DNA from: Lysinibacter cavernae
Lineage (GTDB): Bacteria; Actinomycetota; Actinomycetes; Actinomycetales; Microbacteriaceae
Length of the DNA: 64,000 nucleotides
Direction of reading: 5' to 3'
Assembly: GCF_011758565.1 (NCBI RefSeq)
Contig: NZ_JAAMOX010000001.1
Coordinates: 372,001 to 436,000 of the forward strand
This document shows, one piece after another, positions 16,994-26,288 of the stretch (positions are counted from its first letter, which is position 1; each line of letters begins with the position of its first letter). Position numbers and translations under genes: made by a program. Under the pieces are notes generated by a model that was given only the letters and a program-made list of their open reading frames with translations, was not told the origin of the DNA and ran no database searches.

Positions 16994-17494
16994 ATGAGAC
17001 GTGTTGAAGATATCCACAGTCGGCGCTTTGCCTCGAATCCCGCGGCGGTTGGTGGGCAACTTGAAACGCTCTCTCAGCCGGACGACGATTTTTGGGTGAC
17101 CGACCTTGTGCCACCGATGGTCCTTGACAACGGGTTGCAGCCAGGTTCAGTCGGCGGGCATGGCGCGGTCAGATATAGCGTCATTGAGCACGAACCCGGA
17201 AGGAGCGTCGTTTTTCGATTCGACCAAAGGACCGGGCTGCGGGGTACGCATCGCTTCGTCATCGAGCAAGACGGCGATGACATCATCGTTCGGCACGAAC
17301 TTGAAGCTGAGCTTTCCGGGGCCATGCGTCTGTTATGGAAGCCGCTCGTACTGCCGATTCACAGCGGTGTCATTGAGGATATCTTTGACCATTTGGAGCG
17401 CAGCGCAGGACACGAGCCGAATCGACAGCATCCAACACGTGCGCCGATGCGCTGGATCGCGCGCCGGATGGCAGCGTTGGAGACACGCGGTTAG
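16994..17494 (+). CDS. SRPBCC-like protein (unknown function)
   Basis: 166 aa, no transmembrane segments. The pattern of beta-strands (AVRYSVIEHEPGRSVVFRF, IIVRHELEAEL) followed by a C-terminal helix resembles the START/polyketide-cyclase fold, but I do not recognise a named family. It lies directly behind the TetR gene, so it may bind or modify the inducing ligand; that is inference. Its stop overlaps the convergent membrane-protein gene by 4 bp. Confidence 0.65.
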   Translation: MRRVEDIHSRRFASNPAAVGGQLETLSQPDDDFWVTDLVPPMVLDNGLQPGSVGGHGAVRYSVIEHEPGRSVVFRFDQRTGLRGTHRFVIEQDGDDIIVRHELEAELSGAMRLLWKPLVLPIHSGVIEDIFDHLERSAGHEPNRQHPTRAPMRWIARRMAALETRG

Positions 17495-18216
17495 GCTGCC
17501 GGCGCATCGCGGATTGTTACCGGGGTCAGCGTGCTGCCGTCCTCCGCTGACACGACCTGCCGCGCTCCAACCGGGGAATCAAGTCGAACAACGACCAACC
17601 ACGGCTTGCGTTCTGTCGAACTCGACGATTCCGATTCGGAAGGTCGGCAAATCCATGAATAGCGGTAGCGGCTTGAATCTCGGGGCTGCTTGACGGCAAC
17701 AGACACCACAAGAGTGTCCCGCTTTTCCTCAACATACACTGAACTTGGCACGCATGAGCCGGCCTGAACGGCAAGCACCAAGTCGCCATCGGATGCGCGG
17801 TCCAGATCGATGACCGCTCCGTGCGACGGGTCACCAACAACCGCATAGGCGCTCACCTCAGCTATGCGCTCGTCTTCATCAGGCTCGGGGCCCGTCCGTG
17901 GGGAGATAGTGGATTTGACCTGGATGCTGTCCAAACGTTCCGAGGAGCCCGGTCCGAATCCCCATGTCGCCGTAAATCGTTCCTTCTTCTGGGCTTCGAT
18001 GTTGCCAGCGATCATGACCCCGCCGATGATCATACTTGCGATCAAGAGAAAAGCTCCGAACCCCCGAGTGTACAGAGCATATGCGTCGCTTGGCTCTGCT
18101 GAATCGCCGTCTTTGAGGGTCCAACGATTACCGAAAAGCATCATCGACCGTGGCATCACAAGCAGGAAGAGGCCGACAACAGGGACCAGGAATACGAGCC
18201 AAGAAGTTTCAGACAT
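17491..18216 (-). CDS. Membrane-anchored protein of unknown function
   Basis: 241 aa. Two hydrophobic segments, near residues 6-23 and 50-70, are followed by an extracytoplasmic-looking domain rich in Asp/Ser with strand-like repeats and two cysteines (GSCVPSSV and WICRPSE) that could form a disulfide. No family recognised. The second TM is followed by basic residues (EAQKKER), which complicates topology. Single gene between the SRPBCC gene and the sugar operon end. Confidence 0.6.
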   Translation of the reverse strand: MSETSWLVFLVPVVGLFLLVMPRSMMLFGNRWTLKDGDSAEPSDAYALYTRGFGAFLLIASMIIGGVMIAGNIEAQKKERFTATWGFGPGSSERLDSIQVKSTISPRTGPEPDEDERIAEVSAYAVVGDPSHGAVIDLDRASDGDLVLAVQAGSCVPSSVYVEEKRDTLVVSVAVKQPRDSSRYRYSWICRPSESESSSSTERKPWLVVVRLDSPVGARQVVSAEDGSTLTPVTIRDAPAA

Positions 18217-18321
18217 GCGTGGGGGAGCGCTTTCTGCTGTGAACGGGGTGAGTGAACCAGACTAGCGCGTTTCTGCACCGTAACTTGGCGAGGTGGTGAC
18301 GACGAAACCGATCTGTTTTGT

Positions 18322-18341
18322 GCCCGGCTCAGTTGCCGGGC
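18322..18341 (-). terminator. Hairpin at ROK stop codon
   Basis: GCCCGGC (18322-18328) / GCCGGGC (18335-18341) with a 6-nt loop that contains the ROK stop codon. No U-tract follows on the minus strand, so termination at the end of the sugar operon is likely but not certain. Confidence 0.5.
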
Positions 18342-19306
18342 GTTGTCTTCTGCTGAACGGCAGCCCAGCCGGTAGCCGCAGCCCCAAGCAGCCCAGAGAG
18401 TGGTCCGTTCTGCGCGCGCACGAGTGCGGGGGAGCCTGGCCTGCGGGCCAGGAGCGCCGCATACTCAGCATCCAACGCATCCGCGAGCACACCCTCGGCC
18501 GTGCCTAAGCCGCCGCCGAGTATGATGCGTTCAGGGTCGATAAAGCTCACAATCGAGTCGAGGGCTCTCGCCAAGACCCGGCCGGCATCGCTCAAAAAAT
18601 CGTGCTCGGTTCCTGGCAAGAGCAGTGCGCGTGACGCGATTTCGCGCGTCTCGACCTGTTCTCCGGTGAGCAGCGCAAACCGTGCGCTCAGCCCTGCGCC
18701 CGAGGCATATTGTTCGAGGTTTGTCGCCCCGAGAAGATCGATATCGGCGCCAGAAACCGGCCACTCGCCGAGTGCGATTGCCTCGCCGCGATGTCCTGGC
18801 AGAACAACGCCGTTAACGCCGATGGCGCTCGAGAGCCCGGTGCCAAGTGAGACATAGACAAACGAGGAGGCGTCGCGTGCGGCGCCAAAGAGGACTTCGC
18901 CTATTGCCCCAGCACGAACATCGGATTCGACTCGGACGGGAACCTGGGCAGCGGCACTGCCAAGGGCCCGCTCCGCGACCTCGGTAAGCACCGCGGCTGG
19001 CTGCTGCTGCCACGAGATCACCTCGCTGGAGGTGAGTTGACCTGCGGCGTCAACGTATTCGGGGAACCCAGCTCCGACGGCCACAATCGTGAGGTTTGCA
19101 TAGGGCGAACCCTCTTGCCCGAGCTCGTGTACTGACTGTTCAACCATGTTGCCAAGGTGGTCAACGTCGGATACCGAGCGTTCGGCATCCCTCGTCGGCC
19201 ATTCTCGCTGGGCGAGTACCGTGCCACCGGCGTCCACGAGCCCGATAAGCGTTTTGGTTCCGCCAACGTCGATGCCAAGTGCCACGTGATGGTCTGCAGC
19301 GGTCAT
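18329..19306 (-). CDS. ROK family sugar kinase, zinc-motif absent
   Basis: 325 aa, ASKHA fold. Phosphate-1 motif GIDVGGTKTLIG near residues 11-22, second motif YVSLGTGLSSAIG, and ILGGGLG adenosine motif. The catalytic region that in most ROK kinases reads ExGH plus a CxCGxxGCxE zinc cluster is here LPGHRGEAIALGEW...ATNLEQYASG with no cysteines. It therefore belongs to a zinc-less ROK branch. Likely phosphorylates the imported sugar. Last gene of the eight-gene operon; it starts 3 bp after the GntR stop. Confidence 0.85.
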   Translation of the reverse strand: MTAADHHVALGIDVGGTKTLIGLVDAGGTVLAQREWPTRDAERSVSDVDHLGNMVEQSVHELGQEGSPYANLTIVAVGAGFPEYVDAAGQLTSSEVISWQQQPAAVLTEVAERALGSAAAQVPVRVESDVRAGAIGEVLFGAARDASSFVYVSLGTGLSSAIGVNGVVLPGHRGEAIALGEWPVSGADIDLLGATNLEQYASGAGLSARFALLTGEQVETREIASRALLLPGTEHDFLSDAGRVLARALDSIVSFIDPERIILGGGLGTAEGVLADALDAEYAALLARRPGSPALVRAQNGPLSGLLGAAATGWAAVQQKTTPGN

Positions 19307-19308
19307 GC

Positions 19309-20067
19309 CTAGGCCTCCCTGAAGAGTGATGCTTCGAAGCGATATGCATCGCCCCTGTAGGTGACTCGACCGAGGATGACCGGTCGGTCGGCGAGATCAA
19401 ACGCGGTCTCCTCGCCGATGAGCACCGGGTCTCCCTCATCAAGATTGAGCTGTGCAGCCACGTCGCGCGTCACGGCCTCTGCGTGCACTGCGTAGTCGCT
19501 TCGCACGACTCGCACGCCGCTGAGCTGCTCAAGTGAGCGATACAGCGACGCGTCGGTGAGGTCGGCCTCCGCCAACTCTGGCGCCCGCGACTCGGGGATG
19601 ATCGAAACGTCAACGCAGATCGGTGTTGAGTCAAACCCTCGGATGCGCGTCGTATGAATGACCGGCGCCGCTGGGGAGATCGCCAAGGCCTCCGCCTCAA
19701 GCATGGTGCTTGGGCGGACAACCTTGCTCACGACCTCCGCCGTTGCCCGCAGCCCTTTGGCCTGCGCAAGTTCGGTGAAGCTGCGCAGGGATTTTGGCTC
19801 TGAGACGTGATCGGTGTGCACAAACCAGCCACGCCAGGCCGAGCTATCGAGGTGCCCTGATTCTTCAAGCAGTGCGAGTGCCTTGCGCAGCACGCCTCGG
19901 CTCACGCCAACCGTCTCCGCGAGATCACGCTCCCCGGGGAGCTTTGCTCCTGGCGGAAAAATGCCGCGCTGAATCATCTCAAGGATCGTGTTTTGGGCGC
20001 GAAGGACGGTCTTACTTGGAGTCACCCTCCGCGAGGGTTCATCTCCGCTCACAAGATTCGTCGACAT
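19309..20067 (-). CDS. GntR family regulator with UTRA ligand domain (HutC subfamily)
   Basis: 252 aa. N-terminal winged HTH (ILEMIQRGIFPPGAKLPGERDLAE then GVSRGVLRKALALLEESG) and UTRA domain from about residue 95 ending DRPVILGRVTYRGDAYRFEASL. ATG 20067 has AGGAG upstream and excludes a 38-residue extension. Located inside the sugar operon it probably controls, most likely sensing a phosphosugar as NagR/DasR homologues do. A candidate operator lies upstream of the first gene at 26289-26300. Confidence 0.9.
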   Translation of the reverse strand: MSTNLVSGDEPSRRVTPSKTVLRAQNTILEMIQRGIFPPGAKLPGERDLAETVGVSRGVLRKALALLEESGHLDSSAWRGWFVHTDHVSEPKSLRSFTELAQAKGLRATAEVVSKVVRPSTMLEAEALAISPAAPVIHTTRIRGFDSTPICVDVSIIPESRAPELAEADLTDASLYRSLEQLSGVRVVRSDYAVHAEAVTRDVAAQLNLDEGDPVLIGEETAFDLADRPVILGRVTYRGDAYRFEASLFREA

Positions 20068-20074
20068 GAGGCTC

Positions 20075-20869
20075 CTAGGGGGTGAAGGATGAAGCTGCAG
20101 CACGATCGACGTACAGCCCGGCATTCGCAATCTCTCGATACACTGTAGCGGGCCACTCGGGGTCGTATCCGGTTGCCTCACTGAGGCGGGCGACAGCCAA
20201 TCGCTTGCCTTCGCCCTGTGCGATCATTGCGGCCCGCTTCGAGAGCGAGGCTATGGTTTCGATGCCGACCGTCACACCGTGCGTTGGCACATCATCCAGA
20301 GACCCATACTCTGGGAACGTCTTGAGGTTGTCGATGCGCGTCTGTTCGGCGAGCTTGACAACGCGTGTGCGCGAATCGCGGGCCGATCCTGGAGGGTTGA
20401 ACGCAACGTGACCGTCTCCAGCGCCGCTCGCGAGCAGGAAAAAGTCGATGCCGCCAGCGGCTGTGAGCTTCTGATCGTATTCTGCCGGTGCGGCCGGGTT
20501 CGGGAACCAGACGCGGTCGTCGCTGATGGACGACGACTCAGACGCCTCGTTGAGAACAGCCTGAATCTCGACGTGGGCGAAGCGGCGGCACGAGTAGTGA
20601 ACGTCAGCGGGAACATGCTGCCAGGAGTCGCCATCGGCAAGAACGTAGTCATCCATCATCGCGATCACAACGCGGTCGAGGTTGAGGTTTCGCTCCTTGA
20701 TTTCGCAGGCAAGGTTCGCGTAGGTGCTTCGGGGCGTGCGGCCTCCTGGGCAGCCAAGGATAAACCCTGCCCCTGCCTGCTCTGCTTCCTGCATCACATC
20801 CGCGATCTGGGCAGCGAGGTGCTTGCCAAGGTCGTCGTCGGTGTCAAAAACGTACACGTTTTCGGTCAT
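20075..20869 (-). CDS. Glucosamine-6-phosphate deaminase-like (NagB family) protein
   Basis: 264 aa. NagB/6-phosphogluconolactonase fold: phosphate loop GCPGGRTPRSTY, MMDDYV (Asp of the proton relay) and GAGDGHVAFNPPGS, which keeps the Asp and His of the NagB active site. Converts an amino-sugar phosphate to a keto-sugar phosphate plus ammonia, or a close variant. No NagA deacetylase is in the operon, so an unacetylated or differently modified amino sugar is possible. It overlaps no neighbour but is spaced by 7 bp on either side. Confidence 0.82.
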   Translation of the reverse strand: MTENVYVFDTDDDLGKHLAAQIADVMQEAEQAGAGFILGCPGGRTPRSTYANLACEIKERNLNLDRVVIAMMDDYVLADGDSWQHVPADVHYSCRRFAHVEIQAVLNEASESSSISDDRVWFPNPAAPAEYDQKLTAAGGIDFFLLASGAGDGHVAFNPPGSARDSRTRVVKLAEQTRIDNLKTFPEYGSLDDVPTHGVTVGIETIASLSKRAAMIAQGEGKRLAVARLSEATGYDPEWPATVYREIANAGLYVDRAAASSFTP

Positions 20870-20876
20870 GGGGGTA

Positions 20877-21701
20877 TTACTCCTTTACTGCTCCCGCAAC
20901 GATGCCCGAGATGAAGCGTCGCTGCAGGAAGACATAAACAATCAGAATGGGAAGTGCGACGATCACGGCTGCGGCGGCAGTCACTGCCGGATCGGTGGTT
21001 CGTTGGCTGCCAGCAAAGAACGACAGCGACAGCGGGGCCGTCTGTACATCTGGATTTTGCGAGACCAGCACGAGCGGCATCAGGAACTCGTTCCAGGTGA
21101 ACAGGAAGATGAGCACCGACAGTGTGCCAACGGCGGGCCAGGCGATGGGCAGGTAGATCTTCATGAGCGCCCCAAAGCGGCTTGCGCCATCGACGCGGGC
21201 CGCCTCAAGCAGCGAGGCTGGCACGCTCATAAAGAAGGTGCGCATCCAGAACACACCAAGCGAAATCGAGGTGGCGATCTGGGGGAGGATGAGCGCCCAG
21301 TAGGTGTTGAGCAGGCCCATGCCTTCGAGCTGGTAATAGAGCGGGATGATGAGTCCCTCGTAGGGAACAACCAGCCCAACAATGAGTATCCCTGCGAGTA
21401 ACCACTTGCCCCTGAACTTCATGGTTGCGAGCGCATAGCCGCCAAGAATCGAGACCGCTCCGGCGCCAACAACAACGGCGAGCGCAACGATTGCCGACGA
21501 GATGAGGGCGCTGTCAAAGCTGCCGCGCGTCCACGCCGTGAGGTAGTTCTCGAAGGTCACGCTGGTAGCAGCTGTTGCCCCGCCCTTCGCCGAGGGAGTG
21601 AGCGACAGGAGCAAGATTGAGACAAAGGGATACAGCGCGAGGAGTGCCCCGACGATAAGGATGACGTGGCCGATGATTTGCTCGGAACGTTTCTGTTTCA
21701 T
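20877..21701 (-). CDS. Carbohydrate ABC transporter permease (MalG type)
   Basis: 274 aa, six transmembrane segments, with the EAA loop EAARVDGASRFGALMKIYLPIAWPA near residues 170-195. It overlaps the upstream permease stop by 4 bp (ATGA). Inner-membrane half of a CUT1-type importer. No ATPase is encoded in this operon, so a shared MsmK/MalK-like ATPase elsewhere must energise it. Confidence 0.94.
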   Translation of the reverse strand: MKQKRSEQIIGHVILIVGALLALYPFVSILLLSLTPSAKGGATAATSVTFENYLTAWTRGSFDSALISSAIVALAVVVGAGAVSILGGYALATMKFRGKWLLAGILIVGLVVPYEGLIIPLYYQLEGMGLLNTYWALILPQIATSISLGVFWMRTFFMSVPASLLEAARVDGASRFGALMKIYLPIAWPAVGTLSVLIFLFTWNEFLMPLVLVSQNPDVQTAPLSLSFFAGSQRTTDPAVTAAAAVIVALPILIVYVFLQRRFISGIVAGAVKE

Positions 21702-22687
21702 GCTGAGCCCTCCTTTCGTGCGCGGCGGCGGAGCTGTGTGCGTTGTCGTGGTTCTTTTTCTTTGAGCAGGTACATCGTGAGGCCAACGGCGGCCAGGATG
21801 ATGATGGTGAGCAGCACGGCGAGTGCTGATGCCCCGCCAACATCGCGGGTCATGAATGCACCCTGATAGACGTAGTACGACGGCACCGTTGTTGAGGTGC
21901 CAGGCCCACCGGAGGTTGTATTCCAGACGATGTCAAAGTTGCGAAGCGCTGCCGTGATCATGAGCACCAGCGCAACACTGATCTCGCCACGGAGCCCAGG
22001 CAGCGTGACCGCAAAGAACTCGCGGACCGCGCCGGCTCCATCGAGCCGCGCCGCCTCATAGAGGTCAAACGGAATCTTCTGCGCGCCGGCCATGAACAGG
22101 ACAAAGCCGAGCCCAAACATGATCCAGGTGCCGATGAGGCCAACGGAGGGGAGGGCCGTCGTGAAGTCGCCGATCCATGCCCTGGTCAGGAATCCGAGGC
22201 CGATCGCGTCGAGGAAGTTGTTGAGCGGGCCATTGATGTCATAAATCCAGCGCCAGGCGACGGCAACCACAACGGTTGAGAGCACGTAGGGGATGAAGAG
22301 CACCGCGCGAAAGAACGTGAGCCCGTAGACGCGAATCCGCGAGATAACCGCAACAAAGATGAGCGCAAGGACGCTGGGGAGCAGCGCGTAAAACACGATA
22401 AACACCAGCGAGTGCAGTAGGGCTTCCCAGATAAGGGGGTTGTTGATAACTGCCGCGTAATTGTCCCAGCCTGTCCAAACCGACTCGGTGATGCCGTCCC
22501 AATCGAAGAACGAAATCCAGATCGATTCGGCAATCGGGCGGAGCATGAAAATCCCGTAGAAGGCAAACGCCGGGATGAGATACAGATATGCGACGTTATC
22601 GAGCCGCGGGCGGCGGCGAACCGGGCTAGCCGATTCACCGCCGTTCCGACGGGTTCGCGCGCGTGATGCGTGTGATGTTGCGCTCAT
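21698..22687 (-). CDS. Carbohydrate ABC transporter permease (MalF/UgpA type)
   Basis: 329 aa, about six to seven transmembrane segments, basic N-terminus and C-terminus; the EAA loop is EAARLDGAGAVREFFAVTLPGL near residues 215-240. Pairs with the downstream MalG-type permease. Starts 11 bp after the substrate-binding lipoprotein gene. Confidence 0.94.
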   Translation of the reverse strand: MSATSHASRARTRRNGGESASPVRRRPRLDNVAYLYLIPAFAFYGIFMLRPIAESIWISFFDWDGITESVWTGWDNYAAVINNPLIWEALLHSLVFIVFYALLPSVLALIFVAVISRIRVYGLTFFRAVLFIPYVLSTVVVAVAWRWIYDINGPLNNFLDAIGLGFLTRAWIGDFTTALPSVGLIGTWIMFGLGFVLFMAGAQKIPFDLYEAARLDGAGAVREFFAVTLPGLRGEISVALVLMITAALRNFDIVWNTTSGGPGTSTTVPSYYVYQGAFMTRDVGGASALAVLLTIIILAAVGLTMYLLKEKEPRQRTQLRRRARKEGSA

Positions 22688-22698
22688 GATGGGTGTTG

Positions 22699-24090
22699 TT
22701 ACCGCTTGTCCTGGAAGGTCGTCCAGTTCTTCTGAACGGTCGTGAGGAAGTCGGGGCTTGACGTGCGTCCTGCCATGACCTCTTGGAGGCCTGACGTGAA
22801 GGTGTCGTACATGGTGTCGGTTGCCCAGTCGTACCAGTAGAGGGACCCGTTATTGCTCAGCTGCTCGTCTGACGCGACGGTGAGGTCGCTGAACAGCGGC
22901 GTTGGGGCCGTCACATTTTTGGTCTGAACCGGCACTCGGTTCACATCGGCGAGGTTCTGAGCGAAGTCTGCTGAGTTGATCATCGCGACAAACGCGATGG
23001 CGGCTTTTTCATTTTTCGACTTGCTGCCGATGTGCCATGGCAGCCCAAATGAGCCAGAGGATGCCGTCGTTCCAGACTCGCCAACCGGCGCCGCGACAAA
23101 GCCAAACGTGTCGCTGTCGGAAATGGTGCCGGCGTGCCAGTTGCCGCCGATGTAAAACGCTCCGGTACCTGCCGCAAACGCGTTGGCCGCGTCGTCGGGG
23201 CTTGTGCCGTCGTAGCCTGGGCTCAGGTAGCCGTCGCTGACCCACTTCGTCCAGGTATCGAGGGCAGCGGCGTTGGTGTCGTTGTTGAAGTCAGAGCCCT
23301 TCTGCCCGGTGATCCAGGCCACGGTGTCGCTTGCAGGGGTCATCGCTCCCTGGACAACAGAGAAGGCCTGCATCGCGGTGGTCTTGTCTGCGTTGCCAAA
23401 CGTGATGGGCTGCTCGCCGGATGCCTTGACCGCAGCAAGCGCGGCCTCAAACTCGGTAAACGTGGTTGGGGGAGTGATGCCGAGTCCAGAGAGGATCTTC
23501 TTGTTGTAGAACACACCAACCATCTGGTTGTCCGGCGACATGCCATACGTCGTGCCGCTTCCGAAGACCTTGCCGTCGTCAGACCACTGGAGCTGCGAGA
23601 TTGCGTCTCCAACGGCATCCGCGTATCCATAGACCTCGGCAACGTCGTCGAGCGGGCGGATGAGCCCTGCCTTGACGAGCGTTCCGTCGGTTGCATAGCC
23701 CTGGTTGCCCTGTGTGACGTCGGGGGCCGAATCGCTGTTCATCGCGTTGACAACGGTCTGGGTCAAATCTTCGTAGCTCTTGTACTGAATCTTGACGTCG
23801 ACGTTTGAGAATTCTTTTTCGTAGAGCGGTTCGAGGAGCTTGAGGGTGTCTTCTTCGCCCTGGTCGGCCCAGACGTTGAGGGTGATGTCGCCAAGCTTCG
23901 AGACCTCGTCTGCGGTGACCGGGGCCGTGATCTTGGTGAACGTGCTCGTGTCGGAGCCGCCGGATGAGGCTCCTGGGGCTGAGCATGCCGCGAGAGACGT
24001 GGCAAGCACGACGCCAAGCGCGCCGGCGCCGAGCTTCTTGCCTGTCGTGCGTGATACCCGAAACCTATCGGCGCTGATATGTGAACTCAT
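22699..24090 (-). CDS. Extracellular solute-binding lipoprotein (family 1, sugar)
   Basis: 463 aa. Signal peptide with lipobox LAAC (Cys36), then the family-1 sugar-binding fold: LNVWADQGEEDTLKLLEPLY, EPITFGNADK-like segment, AAGTGAFYIGGNW and a C-terminal YDWATD region. Anchored outside the membrane, it delivers sugar to the two permeases. Shine-Dalgarno AAGAAAGGATC is well placed. A 44-bp gap separates it from the isomerase gene upstream, the largest within the operon. Confidence 0.94.
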   Translation of the reverse strand: MSSHISADRFRVSRTTGKKLGAGALGVVLATSLAACSAPGASSGGSDTSTFTKITAPVTADEVSKLGDITLNVWADQGEEDTLKLLEPLYEKEFSNVDVKIQYKSYEDLTQTVVNAMNSDSAPDVTQGNQGYATDGTLVKAGLIRPLDDVAEVYGYADAVGDAISQLQWSDDGKVFGSGTTYGMSPDNQMVGVFYNKKILSGLGITPPTTFTEFEAALAAVKASGEQPITFGNADKTTAMQAFSVVQGAMTPASDTVAWITGQKGSDFNNDTNAAALDTWTKWVSDGYLSPGYDGTSPDDAANAFAAGTGAFYIGGNWHAGTISDSDTFGFVAAPVGESGTTASSGSFGLPWHIGSKSKNEKAAIAFVAMINSADFAQNLADVNRVPVQTKNVTAPTPLFSDLTVASDEQLSNNGSLYWYDWATDTMYDTFTSGLQEVMAGRTSSPDFLTTVQKNWTTFQDKR

Positions 24091-24134
24091 GGGGTGATCC
24101 TTTCTTACTGCTGTGTGGTGCTGATGTGGTGAAG

Positions 24135-25058
24135 CTAGGACGCGTTGACGCGCGTGTTGAGCCAGTCGAAGTTACGGGCCTGATCTCGTGCGACGCTCGG
24201 GTACTCGTCGACCCGTGCCGGCGCGCGATCCTGCTCAACAACGAGCCAGCCGGTGTAGTTGCGGCGGAGCACATCGGCGAGGAACGCATCGAGGTTGATA
24301 TCGCCGTCGCCAAATGGCGTGCACAGGTTGGCCCACCAGTCGTCGAAGTCGGTGCGCCCTGACTCAACGGCCTGGCGCAGCACAGCTAGGCTCCCATCCT
24401 TGACGTGGATATGGTTGATGCGCTCCCACCAGGCATCGAGGTGCGCGATGGCATCGCCGCCGGCAAACACGATATGCCCAACGTCAAAGGTGAGCGAAAC
24501 ATCCGTGAGCTCAAGCAGGCGCTCGATCTCCCACGGCTGTTCGACGTAGGTTGACACGTGCGGGTGGAATGAGACGTCGAGGCCGCGGTCGCGGGCAAGG
24601 TTCGCTGCGTCCTGGATGATCCGGGCTGACGTGGTCCACTGCTCGTCGCTCAGCGCGAGGGAGCGGCGGTGAACCGGATTGCTGAGCAGTTCGTCGCTGC
24701 CCTCGTCCGCGAAGATCGCGGGGCCGGTTGCGCCAGTGGCCACAAGCTCGTCGAGGGTCGTGTGCATGCGTTTGATGTCGAGGCTGAGCACGTCATCCGG
24801 CCCGATGGTGTGCAGCGGGATATAGGCGCCAGCTACGGCGAGGCCGGTCTCGGCAAACACATCCCGAGCCTGCTCAGGCGTCCCAAAGAATCCGGGAGGG
24901 CCAAGCTCGCTGCCCTGGTAGCCGGCCTCGCGCATGGTTCGGAGGACGCCGGCCGGTGACATGGAGTCGTCGTCGCCCGAGACATGTCCAAACACGCCGT
25001 ACGAGACGGGAGCGTTGGCGATTCGCGGCCTTGGCTGGGTGGGGTCGAGCCTGTTCAT
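24135..25058 (-). CDS. Sugar phosphate isomerase/epimerase (IolE/xylose isomerase-like TIM barrel)
   Basis: 307 aa. AP-endonuclease-2/IolE-type barrel: GYQGSELGPPGFFG, DVSFHPHVSTYVE, SLTFDVGHIVFAGGD, INHIHVKDGSL and GWLVVEQDRA carry the expected Glu/His/Asp metal ligands. Related proteins act on keto-inositols and on 3-keto-glycosides together with Gfo/Idh oxidoreductases. It overlaps the oxidoreductase stop by 4 bp, so the two enzymes are probably made and act together. Confidence 0.88.
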   Translation of the reverse strand: MNRLDPTQPRPRIANAPVSYGVFGHVSGDDDSMSPAGVLRTMREAGYQGSELGPPGFFGTPEQARDVFAETGLAVAGAYIPLHTIGPDDVLSLDIKRMHTTLDELVATGATGPAIFADEGSDELLSNPVHRRSLALSDEQWTTSARIIQDAANLARDRGLDVSFHPHVSTYVEQPWEIERLLELTDVSLTFDVGHIVFAGGDAIAHLDAWWERINHIHVKDGSLAVLRQAVESGRTDFDDWWANLCTPFGDGDINLDAFLADVLRRNYTGWLVVEQDRAPARVDEYPSVARDQARNFDWLNTRVNAS

Positions 25059-26218
25059 CGTGCCGCCAACCGATCGACCTCGGTGACCAGCTCGACGCCG
25101 ATTCCTCGGCCGATTGCCTTGGCAAGGCGCTGCAGCGATTCGATGTCTTTCTTGACGTCAGCAAAGCCTGCCTCGACGGGCGCGCCGGTGAGGATGGAAC
25201 GTTTGAAGGCGTCCAGCTGCCGCAGGAATCCAGTTTCGTAACCCTCGGTGTAGGTTGTGGACTGGCGTTCAAGCCCGTCGTGTCGCTGCACGTTCAGCAC
25301 GCTGCGTTCTTCGAGCAGATACGGTTTGGCCATGCGGTATGAGAGGCGGCCGTTTGAGGCGAGAATGTTGAGTTCTTCGTCGTATTCCGGGTACTCCGGC
25401 ACCCAGTTCCAGCTGAGGATGTAGCGGATATCGCCGACGGAACCGGTCGCGAGTAGGCAGGCGGGGGCGTCGCCGTCGAGAGTAGGGAAGGCGTCTGCGG
25501 TCCACTCGGTTGGCAGTTCGAGGCCGAGCGCGCGAATGAGGCTGAGCTCGTGCACGACCGAGCCGTTGAGTACGTTTTTGTAGTAGTTTGCGAGGGATGC
25601 TGGGGCATCGCCAAGGGCCTCGGAAACGCGCGCGTCCTCGTAGGCGTTGGCCGCGTTGATGACGGCCATGTCGGCGTCGCGCGGAGGGACGGCCATGCGC
25701 AGGTGGTCGATCTGCGGGCTGTCATCTGGGTGGGCAACCGTGATGCGAACGAGCCGCGTGTCGGTGAGGGCCTGCGTCTCCGTGCGGGCCCGAGCAGTGA
25801 GCGGGTCGTACATCTTCATGTACCCAACCTGGGCAACGCGTCCGCTCGTCTCGTGAATGCGTTCGAGCTGCTCAATCTCGGCGATTGTGAGTGCGAGTGG
25901 CTTCTCTGCGAGTACGTGTTTGCCGGCTTGCAGGGCGCGTGCCGTGAGGTCTGCGTGCGAACCCGGCGTTGCGATGATCACGGCGTCGATGTCTTGATCG
26001 CCAAAGATATCGTCCGGGTTGGTGACTCCGCGGAGGCCAAAGAGGGCCGCGACCTCGGTCACACGTGACGGTGAAAGATCGCAAACCGCGGTGAGGTTGA
26101 AGCCCGCGCGGCGGAGCAACGGAATATGCACCGATTGGGAGATGGTTCCGGCGCCAATGATGGCTATCCGGATGCTGTCTGCTGGTGGAACGGCGGGAGT
26201 GGTATCCACGGGGTTCAT
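25055..26218 (-). CDS. Gfo/Idh/MocA family oxidoreductase
   Basis: 387 aa. Rossmann motif IAIIGAGTISQS near residue 20, EKPLALT (catalytic Lys with E-K-P) and a C-terminal alpha/beta domain. NAD(P)-dependent oxidation or reduction of a sugar hydroxyl, often at C2 or C3. First gene of the eight-gene sugar operon. ATG 26218 has GAGGA upstream; the frame's upstream extension runs through the promoter and is rejected. Together with the IolE-type gene it suggests chemistry through a keto-sugar intermediate. Confidence 0.9.
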   Translation of the reverse strand: MNPVDTTPAVPPADSIRIAIIGAGTISQSVHIPLLRRAGFNLTAVCDLSPSRVTEVAALFGLRGVTNPDDIFGDQDIDAVIIATPGSHADLTARALQAGKHVLAEKPLALTIAEIEQLERIHETSGRVAQVGYMKMYDPLTARARTETQALTDTRLVRITVAHPDDSPQIDHLRMAVPPRDADMAVINAANAYEDARVSEALGDAPASLANYYKNVLNGSVVHELSLIRALGLELPTEWTADAFPTLDGDAPACLLATGSVGDIRYILSWNWVPEYPEYDEELNILASNGRLSYRMAKPYLLEERSVLNVQRHDGLERQSTTYTEGYETGFLRQLDAFKRSILTGAPVEAGFADVKKDIESLQRLAKAIGRGIGVELVTEVDRLAAR

Positions 26219-26288
26219 CAATCGTCCTCGATTCGCAATCGGCGTCCCCGGTCGGGGTCGCTGCACGGAATACAGGATGACATTAAAA

